NCBI GenBank assembly: GCA_015075555.1
Contig: JABTUD010000001.1
Location: forward strand, 496,001-560,000
From: Thermoflexaceae bacterium
GTDB taxonomy: Bacteria > Chloroflexota > Dehalococcoidia > Tepidiformales > Tepidiformaceae
DNA: 64,000 nucleotides
Direction: 5' to 3'
Shown: in pieces, positions 25,731 to 33,866 of the stretch
How positions within the stretch are numbered: position 1 is the first letter of the stretch
How the letters are laid out: every line of letters begins with the position of its first letter
Translations under genes and position numbers: made by a program
Notes under the pieces: generated by a model
Told to the model about the DNA's origin: nothing
The model's input: the letters and a program-made list of their open reading frames with translations, nothing else
Database searches by the model: none

Positions 25731-27134
25731 ATGCAACCAGCCACTGTCGCCGCACCTTCCGGGTCAGAGCCGATCACCAGCCTGCTTGCCGGGGCGATGA
25801 GCGCGATCCGCTTCGAGGACCTCCCCGGGGAGATCGTGCTCGTTGCTCGCCAGTGCCTGCTCGACTGGCTCGGTGTGACCCTTGGCGGATTCACCGAGCC
25901 ACTGACGAGGATCCTCCGCGACGAGGTGCTCACAGAGGGCGGCCACCCAAGGGCCACGCTCATCGGGTCCGGGGAGCGGGTGAGCGTTGCCCAGGCCGCA
26001 CTTGTGAACGGTGCAGCGTCGCACGCCCTGGACTTCGATGACGTACACCTCGGCATGAGCGGGCACCCTTCGGTACCGGTGATCCCGGGGCTGCTCGCAC
26101 TCGCCGAGGAACGGGGGGCCCACGGACGGGAGTTCATTGCCGCCTTTGTGGCGGGCTTCGAGATGGAATGCAGGGTTGGCGCGCTGGTGATGCCGGGCCA
26201 CTACCAGGCAGGCTGGCACGCGACGGGGACCCTTGGGACCTTTGGCTCGGCTGCCGCCTGCGCACACCTCATGCGGCTGGATGCGGACCAGTGGCGCAAC
26301 GCCCTGGGGATTGCCGGGGCGCAGGCAGCGGGCCTCAAATCGATGTTCGGCACAATGTGCAAGCCCTTCCACGCCGGCAAGGCGGCGGCAAACGGGCTCC
26401 TGGCCGCTTCACTCGCGGCGCGGGGCTTCACATCGAACCCTGACGTGCTCGAAACGGCGCAGGGCTTCGCTGCCACCCAGACCACGACCCCTTCGCCAGC
26501 GCGGGCGCTGCGCGGCCTCGGCGAGGAGTACGCGATCCGGGGGGCGCTCTTCAAGTACCACGCGGCCTGCTACGGGACGCACGAGACCATCGAAGGCGTG
26601 CTGCGCCTTCGGGAGGAACATGCCCTGGACCCGGCTGACGTTGAGGCAGTCGAACTGCTCGTTCCGCCCGGCCACCTGGCGATGTGCAATATCCAGGAGC
26701 CAGCAACGGCACTTGAAGGAAAGTTCAGCCTTCGCTTCACGGCCGCGCTCGCACTTGCGGGCCGGGGCACGAGCGAGGCCGCTTTCAGCGATGAAGCGGT
26801 ACATGATCCCGGGCTCACCGCGTTGCGCGATCGGGTGCGGGTGCGGCCGCGAACGGAGGATAGCGGCCCGGCAATCGGGGGCGGCACGGATGTGACGGTC
26901 CGGCTTCGGGGTGGCCAGGAGCTGCGCAAGCGGGTCAACCTCGATGTTCCCGCAAACGACCTCGACCAGCAGTGGCGGCGCCTGGTGGTGAAGTTCCGTG
27001 CCCTCGCCGAACCGGCCATCGGTCCGGAGGGTGCTGCCGCACTGCTGGCGGCTGTGGAAGACCTGGAGAACGCCCCTTCCATGGCCGCGCTGCCCCGCCT
27101 GGCAACAACATCCGGGGCGAGGAGCCGGACGTGA
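25731..27134 (+). CDS. MmgE/PrpD family protein
   Basis: 467 residues. Family features: CLLDWLGVTLGGF (about 43-55), HALDFDDVHLGMSGHPSVPVIPGLLALAEE (about 97-126), GWHATGTLGTFGSAAACA (about 163-180), LKSMFGTMCKPFHAGKAAANGLLAA (about 204-228) and FKYHAACYGTHETIEGV (about 274-290). The family contains 2-methylcitrate dehydratase, iminodisuccinate epimerase and cis-aconitate decarboxylase. The stop overlaps the start of a MaoC gene (GTGA), so this is the first gene of a rightward operon. Given the MaoC, CaiB and CitE-like genes that follow, a C4/C5 dicarboxylate such as a methylcitrate- or itaconate-type acid is a reasonable substrate class, but this is inference. Confidence 0.8.
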   Translation: MQPATVAAPSGSEPITSLLAGAMSAIRFEDLPGEIVLVARQCLLDWLGVTLGGFTEPLTRILRDEVLTEGGHPRATLIGSGERVSVAQAALVNGAASHALDFDDVHLGMSGHPSVPVIPGLLALAEERGAHGREFIAAFVAGFEMECRVGALVMPGHYQAGWHATGTLGTFGSAAACAHLMRLDADQWRNALGIAGAQAAGLKSMFGTMCKPFHAGKAAANGLLAASLAARGFTSNPDVLETAQGFAATQTTTPSPARALRGLGEEYAIRGALFKYHAACYGTHETIEGVLRLREEHALDPADVEAVELLVPPGHLAMCNIQEPATALEGKFSLRFTAALALAGRGTSEAAFSDEAVHDPGLTALRDRVRVRPRTEDSGPAIGGGTDVTVRLRGGQELRKRVNLDVPANDLDQQWRRLVVKFRALAEPAIGPEGAAALLAAVEDLENAPSMAALPRLATTSGARSRT

Positions 27135-27618
27135 GCGCGGGAAGCATCGCTGGCGCCCGGAAGTGGCCCAAGGGCCACAGGTTCGAGGATTTCGCCGTCG
27201 GGCAGGTTTTCGAGCACCACTGGGGCCGCACCATCAACGAGGGCGACAATAGCCTGTTTTCCACCCTGACCCTGAGCTACAACCCGCACTACTTCAACGT
27301 GGAGTTCGCGAAGGCCCATGGTCACCCGGGCGTGGTGGTGAATCCCCTGCTCGTATTTCTCACCGCTTTCGGCCTGTCAGTGGAGGACCTGAGCGAGGCG
27401 GGCGGGCTATTCCTCGAGTCGATGCGCTCACGTACCACGAGCCGGTGTACCCCGGCGATACGCTGACGGCCCGGAGCACAGTCACGGATAAGCGGGAATC
27501 GGAAAGCCGCCCGGACCACGGGATCGTCACGTGGCATACGGAAGGGTTCAACCAGCGCGGGGAACGGGTTATCGACTTCCGCCGCACGAACCTGATCATC
27601 AAGCGCGGGGGAAGCTGA
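27131..27618 (+). pseudogene. MaoC-like enoyl-CoA hydratase, frameshifted
   Basis: GTG 27131, coupled to MmgE. The hotdog hydratase sequence FEDFAVGQVFEHHWGRTINEGD, then YNPHYFNVEFAKAHGHPGVVVNPLLVF, runs to GGLFL near 27415. The frame then shifts and continues as DALTYHEPVYPGDTLTARST to FRRTNLIIKRGGS with a stop at 27616-27618, three bases before the next ATG. Restored length is about 162 residues. GRTxxExDN and the NPxxxN region match the mesaconyl-CoA / itaconyl-CoA hydratase branch of MaoC proteins. A single-base indel, probably an assembly error, would make it intact. Confidence 0.7.
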
Positions 27619-27620
27619 CC

Positions 27621-28778
27621 ATGGGCTACATGACCGAAGAGCGCCGGATGATCCAGGCGACCGCACGCGAATTCGCGATGAAGGAAGTGCTGCCGGTCGC
27701 AAACGAGCTGGACAGGGTGAAGGGCGACATCCCGATGTCACTCCGCGACAAGATGGCGGAGCTGGGTTACTTCGGAATGCGCATCCCTGAGGAGTACGGC
27801 GGGCTGGGTCTGGGCGCGTTCGAGTACATCATCGTCGCCGAGGAGCTGGCGCGGGCGTGGATGAGCGTGGCCAGCATCATCGCGCGGGGGAACGGCCTCG
27901 GGGGCGGTTTCACCAGGGAGCAGCGGCAGGAGTACCTGCCCCGCATGGCCCGGGGCGAATTCCTTGGCGCGGTGGCGCTTTCCGAACCAGAGGCGGGGTC
28001 TGACCTGGCGAACGTGCAGTGCAAAGCGACCCTGGATGGCGACGAGTGGGTTATCAATGGCAACAAGATGTGGTGCACCTTCGCCGACGGCGCGGACTTC
28101 ATGACAGTGCTGTGCCGGATCGGGGAGATGGACCTGGCGAGGCGGCACGCAGGCACGGCCCAGTTCTTCTTCGAAAAGGAGCGGGGGACGCTCCCTCCGG
28201 GCATCAGTGGCACGCCCATCCACAAGATCGGCTACCACGGGTGGAAGACGTGGGAGCTGCGCTTCGAGGACTTCCGCGTGCCGCTTGCAGCGCGTCTCGG
28301 CGCCGACCGGGGCGACGATGCGGGCTTCAAAGGCGCAATGGGCTTCCTCGAAACTGCCCGGGCGCACACGGCGGCCCGCTCAATCGGCCTGGCCCGGGGC
28401 GGGCTCGAAGACGCCACCGCCTACGCGAAACAGCGCGTGCAGTTTGGCCAGCCGATCGCCAAATTCCAGGCGATCCGCTTCAAGCTGGCTGAGATGGCTG
28501 CCGAGATCGAAGCAGCCCGCCAGCTGAACTACTTCGTCTGTGATGAGATCGATTCGGGCCGCCGGTGCGACAAGGAAGCAGCCATGGCCAAGTGGTTTGC
28601 AAGCGAGATGTCGGAGCGAGTGACGAGCGAGGCGTTGCAGATTCACGGGGGTTACGGCTACACAACGGAGCTGCCGATTGAGCGCTACTGGCGTGATGCG
28701 CGGCTCACCAAGATCTTCGAGGGAACCTCCGAGATCCAGCTGCGCATCATCTCGGACAGGGTAATCGGTGACCGCTGA
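27621..28778 (+). CDS. Acyl-CoA dehydrogenase
   Basis: 385 residues from ATG 27621, two bases after the MaoC stop. Canonical ACAD sequence: FGMRIPEEYGGLGLGAFEY (about 51-69), VALSEPEAGSDLANVQCKATLDGDEWVINGNKMWCTF in two adjacent stretches (about 117-153), and C-terminal IHGGYGYTTELPIERYWRDARL, KIFEGTSEIQLRIISDRV. The catalytic base should lie in the IFEGTSEIQ segment (Glu). FAD-dependent alpha,beta-dehydrogenation of an acyl-CoA, donating electrons to ETF; the etf genes lie 5 kb away on the other strand. A substrate related to the flanking hydratases and CoA-transferase is likely. Confidence 0.88.
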   Translation: MGYMTEERRMIQATAREFAMKEVLPVANELDRVKGDIPMSLRDKMAELGYFGMRIPEEYGGLGLGAFEYIIVAEELARAWMSVASIIARGNGLGGGFTREQRQEYLPRMARGEFLGAVALSEPEAGSDLANVQCKATLDGDEWVINGNKMWCTFADGADFMTVLCRIGEMDLARRHAGTAQFFFEKERGTLPPGISGTPIHKIGYHGWKTWELRFEDFRVPLAARLGADRGDDAGFKGAMGFLETARAHTAARSIGLARGGLEDATAYAKQRVQFGQPIAKFQAIRFKLAEMAAEIEAARQLNYFVCDEIDSGRRCDKEAAMAKWFASEMSERVTSEALQIHGGYGYTTELPIERYWRDARLTKIFEGTSEIQLRIISDRVIGDR

Positions 28779-28786
28779 TGGATGGA

Positions 28787-29074
28787 CTACCGGCGCCCCG
28801 GGGGCCACTGGCGGTGGCCGTGAAGCACGCGCAGAATCACCACGCCGTCTTGCCCCGTCCGGTACACAAGAAGGTACGGCGTCCCGGCCACGCCAAGCTC
28901 GCGCGTCCCCTGACGCCGCCCGGCGCGTCCCGCCTCGGGAAAGTCGCTGAGCACGGCCACCGCAGCAAGTACCCGGCGGCCGAGACTCGCCGCAGCAACG
29001 ACGTTGCGGTCGGCGATGTAGGACCGTGCCTCGGCAAGGTCCCTGACAGCCAGCTCCGTCCAGGTGACCGTCAT
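28787..29074 (-). CDS. ParE/RelE-family toxin
   Basis: 95 residues. VTWTELAVRDLAEARSYIADRN (about 3-24), FPEAGRAGRRQGTRELGV (about 45-62) and YLLVYRTGQDGVVILRVLHGHRQWP (about 67-91) match the ParE/RelE fold. Start and antitoxin stop overlap (ATGA at 29071-29074). It interrupts the rightward acyl-CoA operon on the opposite strand. Confidence 0.8.
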   Translation of the reverse strand: MTVTWTELAVRDLAEARSYIADRNVVAAASLGRRVLAAVAVLSDFPEAGRAGRRQGTRELGVAGTPYLLVYRTGQDGVVILRVLHGHRQWPPGRR

Positions 29075-29376
29075 CCCGGCAGGGGCATGGGCTCTTCGTT
29101 GTTAGCTCCCCACGATTCGACCCAGGCCTGGACACGCTCGTGGTCGACAAGCAGGCCAGCATCTGCCTGCACGATTCCAGCCTCCACCGCGGCCAGGAAC
29201 ACGCGGTCGTGCATCTCATCATACGCCTGTGGCGAAAGCACTACGGCCGCCGGGCGGCCGTTCTGGGTGATGACGATGGGACCGCCGGATTCGCCGATCT
29301 CGCGCAGCAGCCGCGATGCATGGGCTTTGAAGTCCCCCAGCGGAACGATCCCTGTAGACACCCGCAGCTCACCCAT
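29071..29376 (-). CDS. Phd/YefM-family antitoxin
   Basis: 101 residues from ATG 29376, with AGGAGG 6 bases upstream. VSTGIVPLGDFKAHASRLLREIGESGGPIVITQNGRPAAVVLSPQAYDEM in consecutive stretches (about 6-55) is the Phd/YefM DNA-binding domain. The C-terminal half binds the toxin. Antitoxin precedes toxin; the complex should repress its own promoter. Confidence 0.82.
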   Translation of the reverse strand: MGELRVSTGIVPLGDFKAHASRLLREIGESGGPIVITQNGRPAAVVLSPQAYDEMHDRVFLAAVEAGIVQADAGLLVDHERVQAWVESWGANNEEPMPLPG

Positions 29377-29410
29377 CTCAGAACCTCCTGCAGACCCGAA
29401 TTCAGACTCT

Positions 29411-29416
29411 ATTATA
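29411..29416 (-). promoter_or_regulatory. -10 element of the toxin-antitoxin operon
   Basis: On the minus strand this reads TATAAT, inside an unusually AT-rich spot (29405-29420), 35 bases before the antitoxin start. No convincing -35 is seen. Confidence 0.45.
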
Positions 29417-29460
29417 GGACATCGAAAGGGCGATCTCTCATCGAGGAGGGAGGTAGACTC

Positions 29461-29946
29461 ATGACCCGCTCCGTCAGCAGCCTCACCGGCCGGGACAACT
29501 ACTTCGAGGACTTCGTGCCCGGGGCCGTTTACGAGCATGCACGCGGCAAGACCGTGACGGAGATGGACAATGTCCTAATCACAAACCTCGTCATGAACAC
29601 AGCGGACGGGCACTTCAACGAGGACCGCATGAGCCGCGGACCCCTGAAGCACCGCATCGTCTTCGGCGGCATCACGGCCGCGATGGTGATCGGGCTGGCG
29701 ATGCAGGATACGGGCGAGAATGCCCTGGCCGAGCTGTCGATGGATGGCGTTCGTTTCAAGACGCCGGTATTCCACGGCGACACGCTTTATGCCTATACGG
29801 AGGTAGTCGGCGCGGGCGATGCAGACCGTCCCGACGCGGGCGTTGTGCACTTCCGCCACACTGGCCTCAATCAGGACGGCCGCACGGTGTTCGAAGGGGA
29901 GCGCCGAGTGCTGATGAAGCGGCGCAGCCACTGGGGTGACCGGTGA
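29461..29946 (+). CDS. MaoC-like enoyl-CoA hydratase (mesaconyl/itaconyl-CoA hydratase branch)
   Basis: 161 residues from ATG 29461, with GGAGGGAGG upstream. NYFEDFVPGAVYEHARGKTVTEMDN (about 13-37), GHFNEDRMSRGPLKHRIVFGG (about 50-70) and MDGVRFKTPVFHGDTLYAYTEV (about 94-115) follow the pattern of hydratases acting on branched C5 enoyl-CoAs. Single-hotdog size, whereas mesaconyl-CoA hydratase itself has two hotdogs; it may pair with the MaoC at 27131. The stop overlaps the GTG of the CoA-transferase. Confidence 0.75.
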   Translation: MTRSVSSLTGRDNYFEDFVPGAVYEHARGKTVTEMDNVLITNLVMNTADGHFNEDRMSRGPLKHRIVFGGITAAMVIGLAMQDTGENALAELSMDGVRFKTPVFHGDTLYAYTEVVGAGDADRPDAGVVHFRHTGLNQDGRTVFEGERRVLMKRRSHWGDR

Positions 29947-31166
29947 GCTACGTCCTCGAACCGGGCGCACTCGAGGGGGTCCGAATTGTCGACCTCACGC
30001 AGATGCTTTCGGGGCCTTTCTGCACGATGCTGCTCCGCGACCTCGGCGCCGAGGTGATCAAGGTCGAGCCGCTGACGGGCGACCCGGTGCGCGAAAACGC
30101 CCGCGCCCCGGGCGACACGGTGCGCTCCTACGGCGGGTACTTCCAGAGCATCAACCGTGGGAAGAAGAGCATCGCCATCGACCTGAAGTCGCCCGCAGGC
30201 GCGGCGATCGTCCGGCGCCTGGTGCGTGATGTAGATGTGCTGATGGAGAACTACAAGGCGGGGGTCATGGAGCGCCTGGGGTTGGGGTACGAGACCCTGG
30301 CGCCCGAGAACCCGCAGCTCGTCTACGCCTGCATACGCGGCTTCGGGGACCCGCGGACGGGCGAGAGCCCCTATGTGGACTGGCCAGCGTTCGACGTGGT
30401 GGCGCAGGCGATGGGTGGCCTGCTCAGCATGACGGGCGAGGGGCCGGGACGGCCAATGCGGGCGGGACCGGCTATCGGAGACATCGTGCCGGGCATGATG
30501 ACCGCTCTCGGCATCGTAGCCGCGGTCTTTCGCGCTTCCCGAACGGGGCAGGGGCAGTTCCTGGACGTCGGCATGTACGACACGGTGCTGGCGCTCTGCG
30601 AACAGATCGTCTACCGGAACTCCTACCTCGGCGAGGTAACAGAGCCGTCGGGGAACGGGCATCCTTTCCTCTGTCCATTTGATGTCTTCCCAACGAGCGA
30701 CGGGCACGTCGCCATCTGCGCCCCGCTTGACCACCTCTGGCAGGAACTTTGCCGGGCGATGGAGCGCCCTGACCTGGCCGCCGATACGACGCTCGCGAAG
30801 GCGGCCGACCGGGCCCGCAACTGCCAGCGCGTACGCGCCGAGCTTTCGGCGTGGACCTCGGCGCGCACCCGGGCCGAAGTCGTGGCAGTGCTGGGCGGGC
30901 GCATCCCCTGTGGGCCGGTCAACTCAATTGTGGACATCGTCAACGACCCGCACGTGGCGGCGCGCAACATGCTGCCGGAGGTCGAGCAGCCAGGTATCGA
31001 TGGGAGGGTTCGCGTTCCCGGCAGCCCGATCAAGATGACTGCCACGCCGGCAGGCCCGCGAGGCCGAGCGCCGCTCCTGGGTGAGCACACGCGCGAAGTC
31101 CTCGCCCACGCCGGCTATCCCGAAGGCGAGATCGCCAGCCTCTTCGCCAGCGGCGCTGTCCGCTGA
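29943..31166 (+). CDS. CaiB/BaiF family CoA-transferase
   Basis: 407 residues from GTG 29943, coupled to the MaoC gene. Class III CoA-transferase: IVDLTQMLSGPFCTMLLRDLGAEVIKVE (about 15-42), RGKKSIAIDLKSPAG (about 72-86), VLMENYKAGVMERLGLGYE (about 99-117), and the catalytic aspartate in AGPAIGDIVPG (about 174-184). Moves CoA between dicarboxylates or branched acids. Members include itaconate, mesaconate (intramolecular) and succinyl-CoA:malate/citramalate CoA-transferases, which fits the adjacent CitE/Mcl-type lyase. Confidence 0.88.
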   Translation: MSYVLEPGALEGVRIVDLTQMLSGPFCTMLLRDLGAEVIKVEPLTGDPVRENARAPGDTVRSYGGYFQSINRGKKSIAIDLKSPAGAAIVRRLVRDVDVLMENYKAGVMERLGLGYETLAPENPQLVYACIRGFGDPRTGESPYVDWPAFDVVAQAMGGLLSMTGEGPGRPMRAGPAIGDIVPGMMTALGIVAAVFRASRTGQGQFLDVGMYDTVLALCEQIVYRNSYLGEVTEPSGNGHPFLCPFDVFPTSDGHVAICAPLDHLWQELCRAMERPDLAADTTLAKAADRARNCQRVRAELSAWTSARTRAEVVAVLGGRIPCGPVNSIVDIVNDPHVAARNMLPEVEQPGIDGRVRVPGSPIKMTATPAGPRGRAPLLGEHTREVLAHAGYPEGEIASLFASGAVR

Positions 31167-31186
31167 GTTCAATTGGAGTAAGTGCC

Positions 31187-32086
31187 ATGCGCCTGCGGCG
31201 TTCCGAGCTTTCCACCCCCGGGAGTAACGAGAGGATGATGGAGAAAGCGGCGTCCAGTGCCGCGGACCTCGTTTTCCTCGACCTGGAAGACGCCGTTGCG
31301 CCCGCGGAGAAGGTGGGGGCGCGAGCGAAGATCGTCTCCGCTCTGCGTGCGCACGACTGGGGACGGAAGACGCGGGCCGTTCGCATCAACAACGTGGAAA
31401 CGGAATGGGCGTTCGAGGACGTCATTCACATCGTCGAGGACGCGGGCGACGTCCTGGACATCATCATCATTCCGAAGGTGAAGCGGGCGGAGGACGTGCG
31501 CTGGGTAGATACGCTGCTCACGCAGATCGAGCTCAAGCACCGGCGGGAGCGCCGCATTGGCCTTGAAGTCCTGATCGAAGAGGTAGAGGCGATGGTGAAC
31601 GTGGAGGAGATCGCCCGCTCCACACCCAGGCTGGAGGCACTGATCTTCGGCCCGGGCGACTACTCCGCCTCGCAGGGGGTACGGGTGGATGCAGTGGGCG
31701 GCATCAGCAAGGACTACCCGGGCGACGTCTGGCATTATGCCCGGAACAAGGTGGTGATTGCGGCCAAAGCGGCGGGCATCGAGGCGGTGGACGGCCCGTT
31801 TGCGGACTTCAAGGACGAGGAAGGGTACCGGCGGGAGTGCATGCGCGCGGCGGTGCTCGGCTTCACGGGGAAGTGGGCAATCCATCCGAGCCAGGTAGGG
31901 ATTGCCAACGAGGTGTTTTCGCCAACGGAACGGCAGGTAGAGCGAGCGCGGAAGATGATCGCCGCCTACGAGGAAGCAGAGCGCCAGGGACTGGGAGCGG
32001 TTGCTGTCGACGGCGTGATGGTGGATGCGGCTTCGGCGCGGCTCATGAAAAACGTGACCGTCAAGGCCGATGCAATCGGGATGTGA
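31187..32086 (+). CDS. CitE/HpcH-type lyase (malyl-CoA / citramalyl-CoA lyase-like)
   Basis: 299 residues. TIM-barrel lyase: RRSELSTPGSNERMMEKAASSAADLVFLDLEDAV in adjacent stretches (about 4-37), GLEVLIEEVEAMVNVEEIA (about 125-143), LEALIFGPGDYSASQGVRVD (about 149-168) and LGFTGKWAIHPSQVGIANEVF (about 223-243). Mg-dependent reversible cleavage of malyl-, beta-methylmalyl- or citramalyl-CoA into acetyl- or propionyl-CoA plus glyoxylate or pyruvate is the usual chemistry. It follows the CoA-transferase by 20 bases and ends the operon, completing the order CoA-transferase and hydratase then lyase known from itaconate degradation and the Chloroflexus 3-hydroxypropionate bicycle. Confidence 0.82.
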   Translation: MRLRRSELSTPGSNERMMEKAASSAADLVFLDLEDAVAPAEKVGARAKIVSALRAHDWGRKTRAVRINNVETEWAFEDVIHIVEDAGDVLDIIIIPKVKRAEDVRWVDTLLTQIELKHRRERRIGLEVLIEEVEAMVNVEEIARSTPRLEALIFGPGDYSASQGVRVDAVGGISKDYPGDVWHYARNKVVIAAKAAGIEAVDGPFADFKDEEGYRRECMRAAVLGFTGKWAIHPSQVGIANEVFSPTERQVERARKMIAAYEEAERQGLGAVAVDGVMVDAASARLMKNVTVKADAIGM

Positions 32087-32137
32087 GCGCGCCCGCCGTT
32101 GACATGCCTGGAGCGCGGGCCTACGCTCGCTGCTGAT

Positions 32138-32153
32138 CTGACACTGGTGTCAG
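32138..32153. promoter_or_regulatory. Palindromic operator, motif A, upstream of acyl-CoA dehydrogenase
   Basis: CTGACACTGGTGTCAG: perfect 7-base arms around TG, 38 bases before the start at 32191. It differs by one base from the sites at 35778-35791 and 44672-44685. The likely regulator is the TetR protein at 37451. Confidence 0.7.
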
Positions 32154-32190
32154 TGCCAAAGGCAGGGGCCGGCGAAGGAAGGAGAAGAGC

Positions 32191-33348
32191 GTGGAATTCG
32201 GTCTGACTCGAGAACAGCAGGCGCTGCGCAGGGATATCGACAGCTGGCTCGACGAGATCGCGCCGCTCGTCGGCGAGGCGTCTGACACAGAGATCGTCGA
32301 CTTCGATGCGGCGAAGGCGTTCACACGGCTTTCGGCGAAGAAGGGCTGGCTGGCGCCATCATGGCCCCGCCAGTACGGGGGGATGGAGGCGACGCCCATC
32401 GAGCAGGCCATCTTCTCCGAGCGGTATGCGTACCGGCGCGTTCCGACGGGGCTCACGATCATCCCTATTGGGTTCGCTGGGCCGACAATCATCCACTTTG
32501 GAACGGATGAGCAGAAGAAGCGCTTCCTACCGGGGATTACTTCGGCGGAGACCATCTGGTGCCAGGGATTCAGCGAGCCGGGGTCGGGCTCGGACCTGGC
32601 ATCGCTGCAGACGCGCGCGGTCCGCGACGGCGACGCGTACGTGGTCAACGGACAGAAGATCTGGACCTCATGGGCGCACTACGCCGACTGGTGCATCCTG
32701 CTGGCGCGGACTGACTTCGAGGGCCCCAAGCACCGCGGCATCAGTTACTTCCTTCTGGACATGAAATCGCCGGGGATCACCATCCGGCCCCTGCTCAACA
32801 TCGCCGGGACACACGGGTTCAACGAGGTGTTCTTCGATAACGTGCGCATCCCTGCGGAGAACCTGCTGGGAGAGGAGAACCGCGGCTGGTACGTTGCCAC
32901 GGCGACGCTCGACTTCGAGCGGTCGAGCATCGGGGGGACCGCGGCGACGCGCCGAACGCTCGACGACGCGATTGCGGCCGCGAAGGCGGGTGCGTTCCCT
33001 CAACTCAGGAACGCGAGAGAGAAGCTCGCTGACCTTCTGATCGCCTGCGAGGTCGGGCAGTGGCTCGCATATCGCGTGGCATGGGTGCAGGGCACGGGGG
33101 CCATTCCGAACCACGAGGCGAGCGCCGCCAAGCTGTTCGCGACAGAGCTCGCCCAGCGAGCTGCGAACACCGTCCTGAACGCTGCCGGCATGAGCGGCCA
33201 GCTGCGGGCCGGCGATGCGCGAGCCCCGCTGCGCGGTGCCCTCCCCGAGGAGTACATGCACATGGTCTCGATGACCATTGCCGGGGGCACGAGCGAGATC
33301 CAGCGTGGGATCATTGCGGGTCGCGGGCTCGGCCTGCCCCGGGGTTAG
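32191..33348 (+). CDS. Acyl-CoA dehydrogenase (FadE type)
   Basis: 385 residues from GTG 32191. ACAD with AFTRLSAKKGWLAPSWPRQYGGMEATPIEQ (about 46-75 in two runs), GFSEPGSGSDLASLQTRAVRDGDAYVVNGQKIWTSWAHYAD (about 126-166), and C-terminal SMTIAGGTSEIQRGIIAGRGLGLPRG. This pattern, ending in GLPRG, is that of the actinobacterial FadE proteins of sterol and branched-acid catabolism, which may form heteromers. Controlled by a motif A operator. Very similar in layout to the ACAD at 38182, which also ends GLGLPR. Confidence 0.88.
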   Translation: MEFGLTREQQALRRDIDSWLDEIAPLVGEASDTEIVDFDAAKAFTRLSAKKGWLAPSWPRQYGGMEATPIEQAIFSERYAYRRVPTGLTIIPIGFAGPTIIHFGTDEQKKRFLPGITSAETIWCQGFSEPGSGSDLASLQTRAVRDGDAYVVNGQKIWTSWAHYADWCILLARTDFEGPKHRGISYFLLDMKSPGITIRPLLNIAGTHGFNEVFFDNVRIPAENLLGEENRGWYVATATLDFERSSIGGTAATRRTLDDAIAAAKAGAFPQLRNAREKLADLLIACEVGQWLAYRVAWVQGTGAIPNHEASAAKLFATELAQRAANTVLNAAGMSGQLRAGDARAPLRGALPEEYMHMVSMTIAGGTSEIQRGIIAGRGLGLPRG

Positions 33349-33356
33349 GCGCAGCT

Positions 33357-33866
33357 TCAGGAAGCGCTGGCTACATCCCGGTAGGAGCCTCGCCAGTAGA
33401 CCAGGGGCGCGCGCTCCTCGGCATAGCCGGTGGCGCAGACCTCGCCCACGAAGATCGTGTGGTCGCCCCCCGGGTGGGCCGCAGCCAGCGTGCAATCCAG
33501 ATGGGCGAGGGCGCCTCTCAGGATGGGCGCGCCGGTCTGGCCCGGCCGGAAGGGAAGGTCCGGGTCATCGAGGCGTGCAGGCGGCCGCCCGGGGCGGGCG
33601 AAGTAATCCGAGAGGTCGCGCTGCTCGGCGGCAAGGATGTTCACCGCAAAGACCCCGCTGGCCACGATCATCTCCTTAAGGCGGCTGTCGCTCTTGATGC
33701 AAACAAGGACCTGCAGGGGGTCGAGCGAGAGCGAGCTGAAAGCGCTGGCCGTGATCCCGTGCATCTCGTCATGAAGCGCCGTCGTGACGATGGTCACCCC
33801 GGAAGCGAAGCGCGCAACCGCCTGTTTGAAGGCGGCCGCATCAGGCTTTGCGAGCTCGCCCTGCAT
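33357..33866 (-). CDS. Flavin reductase (HpaC/HsaB-like)
   Basis: 169 residues from ATG 33866, whose A overlaps the TGA of the upstream MaoC gene (TGATG). VARFASGVTIVTTALHDEMHGITASAFSSLSLDPLQVLVCI (about 17-57) is the flavin-reductase-like split barrel, ending with GEVCATGYAEERAPLVYWRGSYRDV. NAD(P)H-dependent supply of reduced flavin to a two-component monooxygenase. The HpaB-type oxygenase at 43237 is controlled by an identical operator and is the natural partner. Confidence 0.8.
   Translation of the reverse strand: MQGELAKPDAAAFKQAVARFASGVTIVTTALHDEMHGITASAFSSLSLDPLQVLVCIKSDSRLKEMIVASGVFAVNILAAEQRDLSDYFARPGRPPARLDDPDLPFRPGQTGAPILRGALAHLDCTLAAAHPGGDHTIFVGEVCATGYAEERAPLVYWRGSYRDVASAS

Noticed and set aside
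25731-32086. Complete 3-hydroxypropionate bicycle
   Set aside because: No malonyl-CoA reductase, propionyl-CoA synthase or full carboxylase set in the window; only related lyase, transferase and hydratase types are seen.
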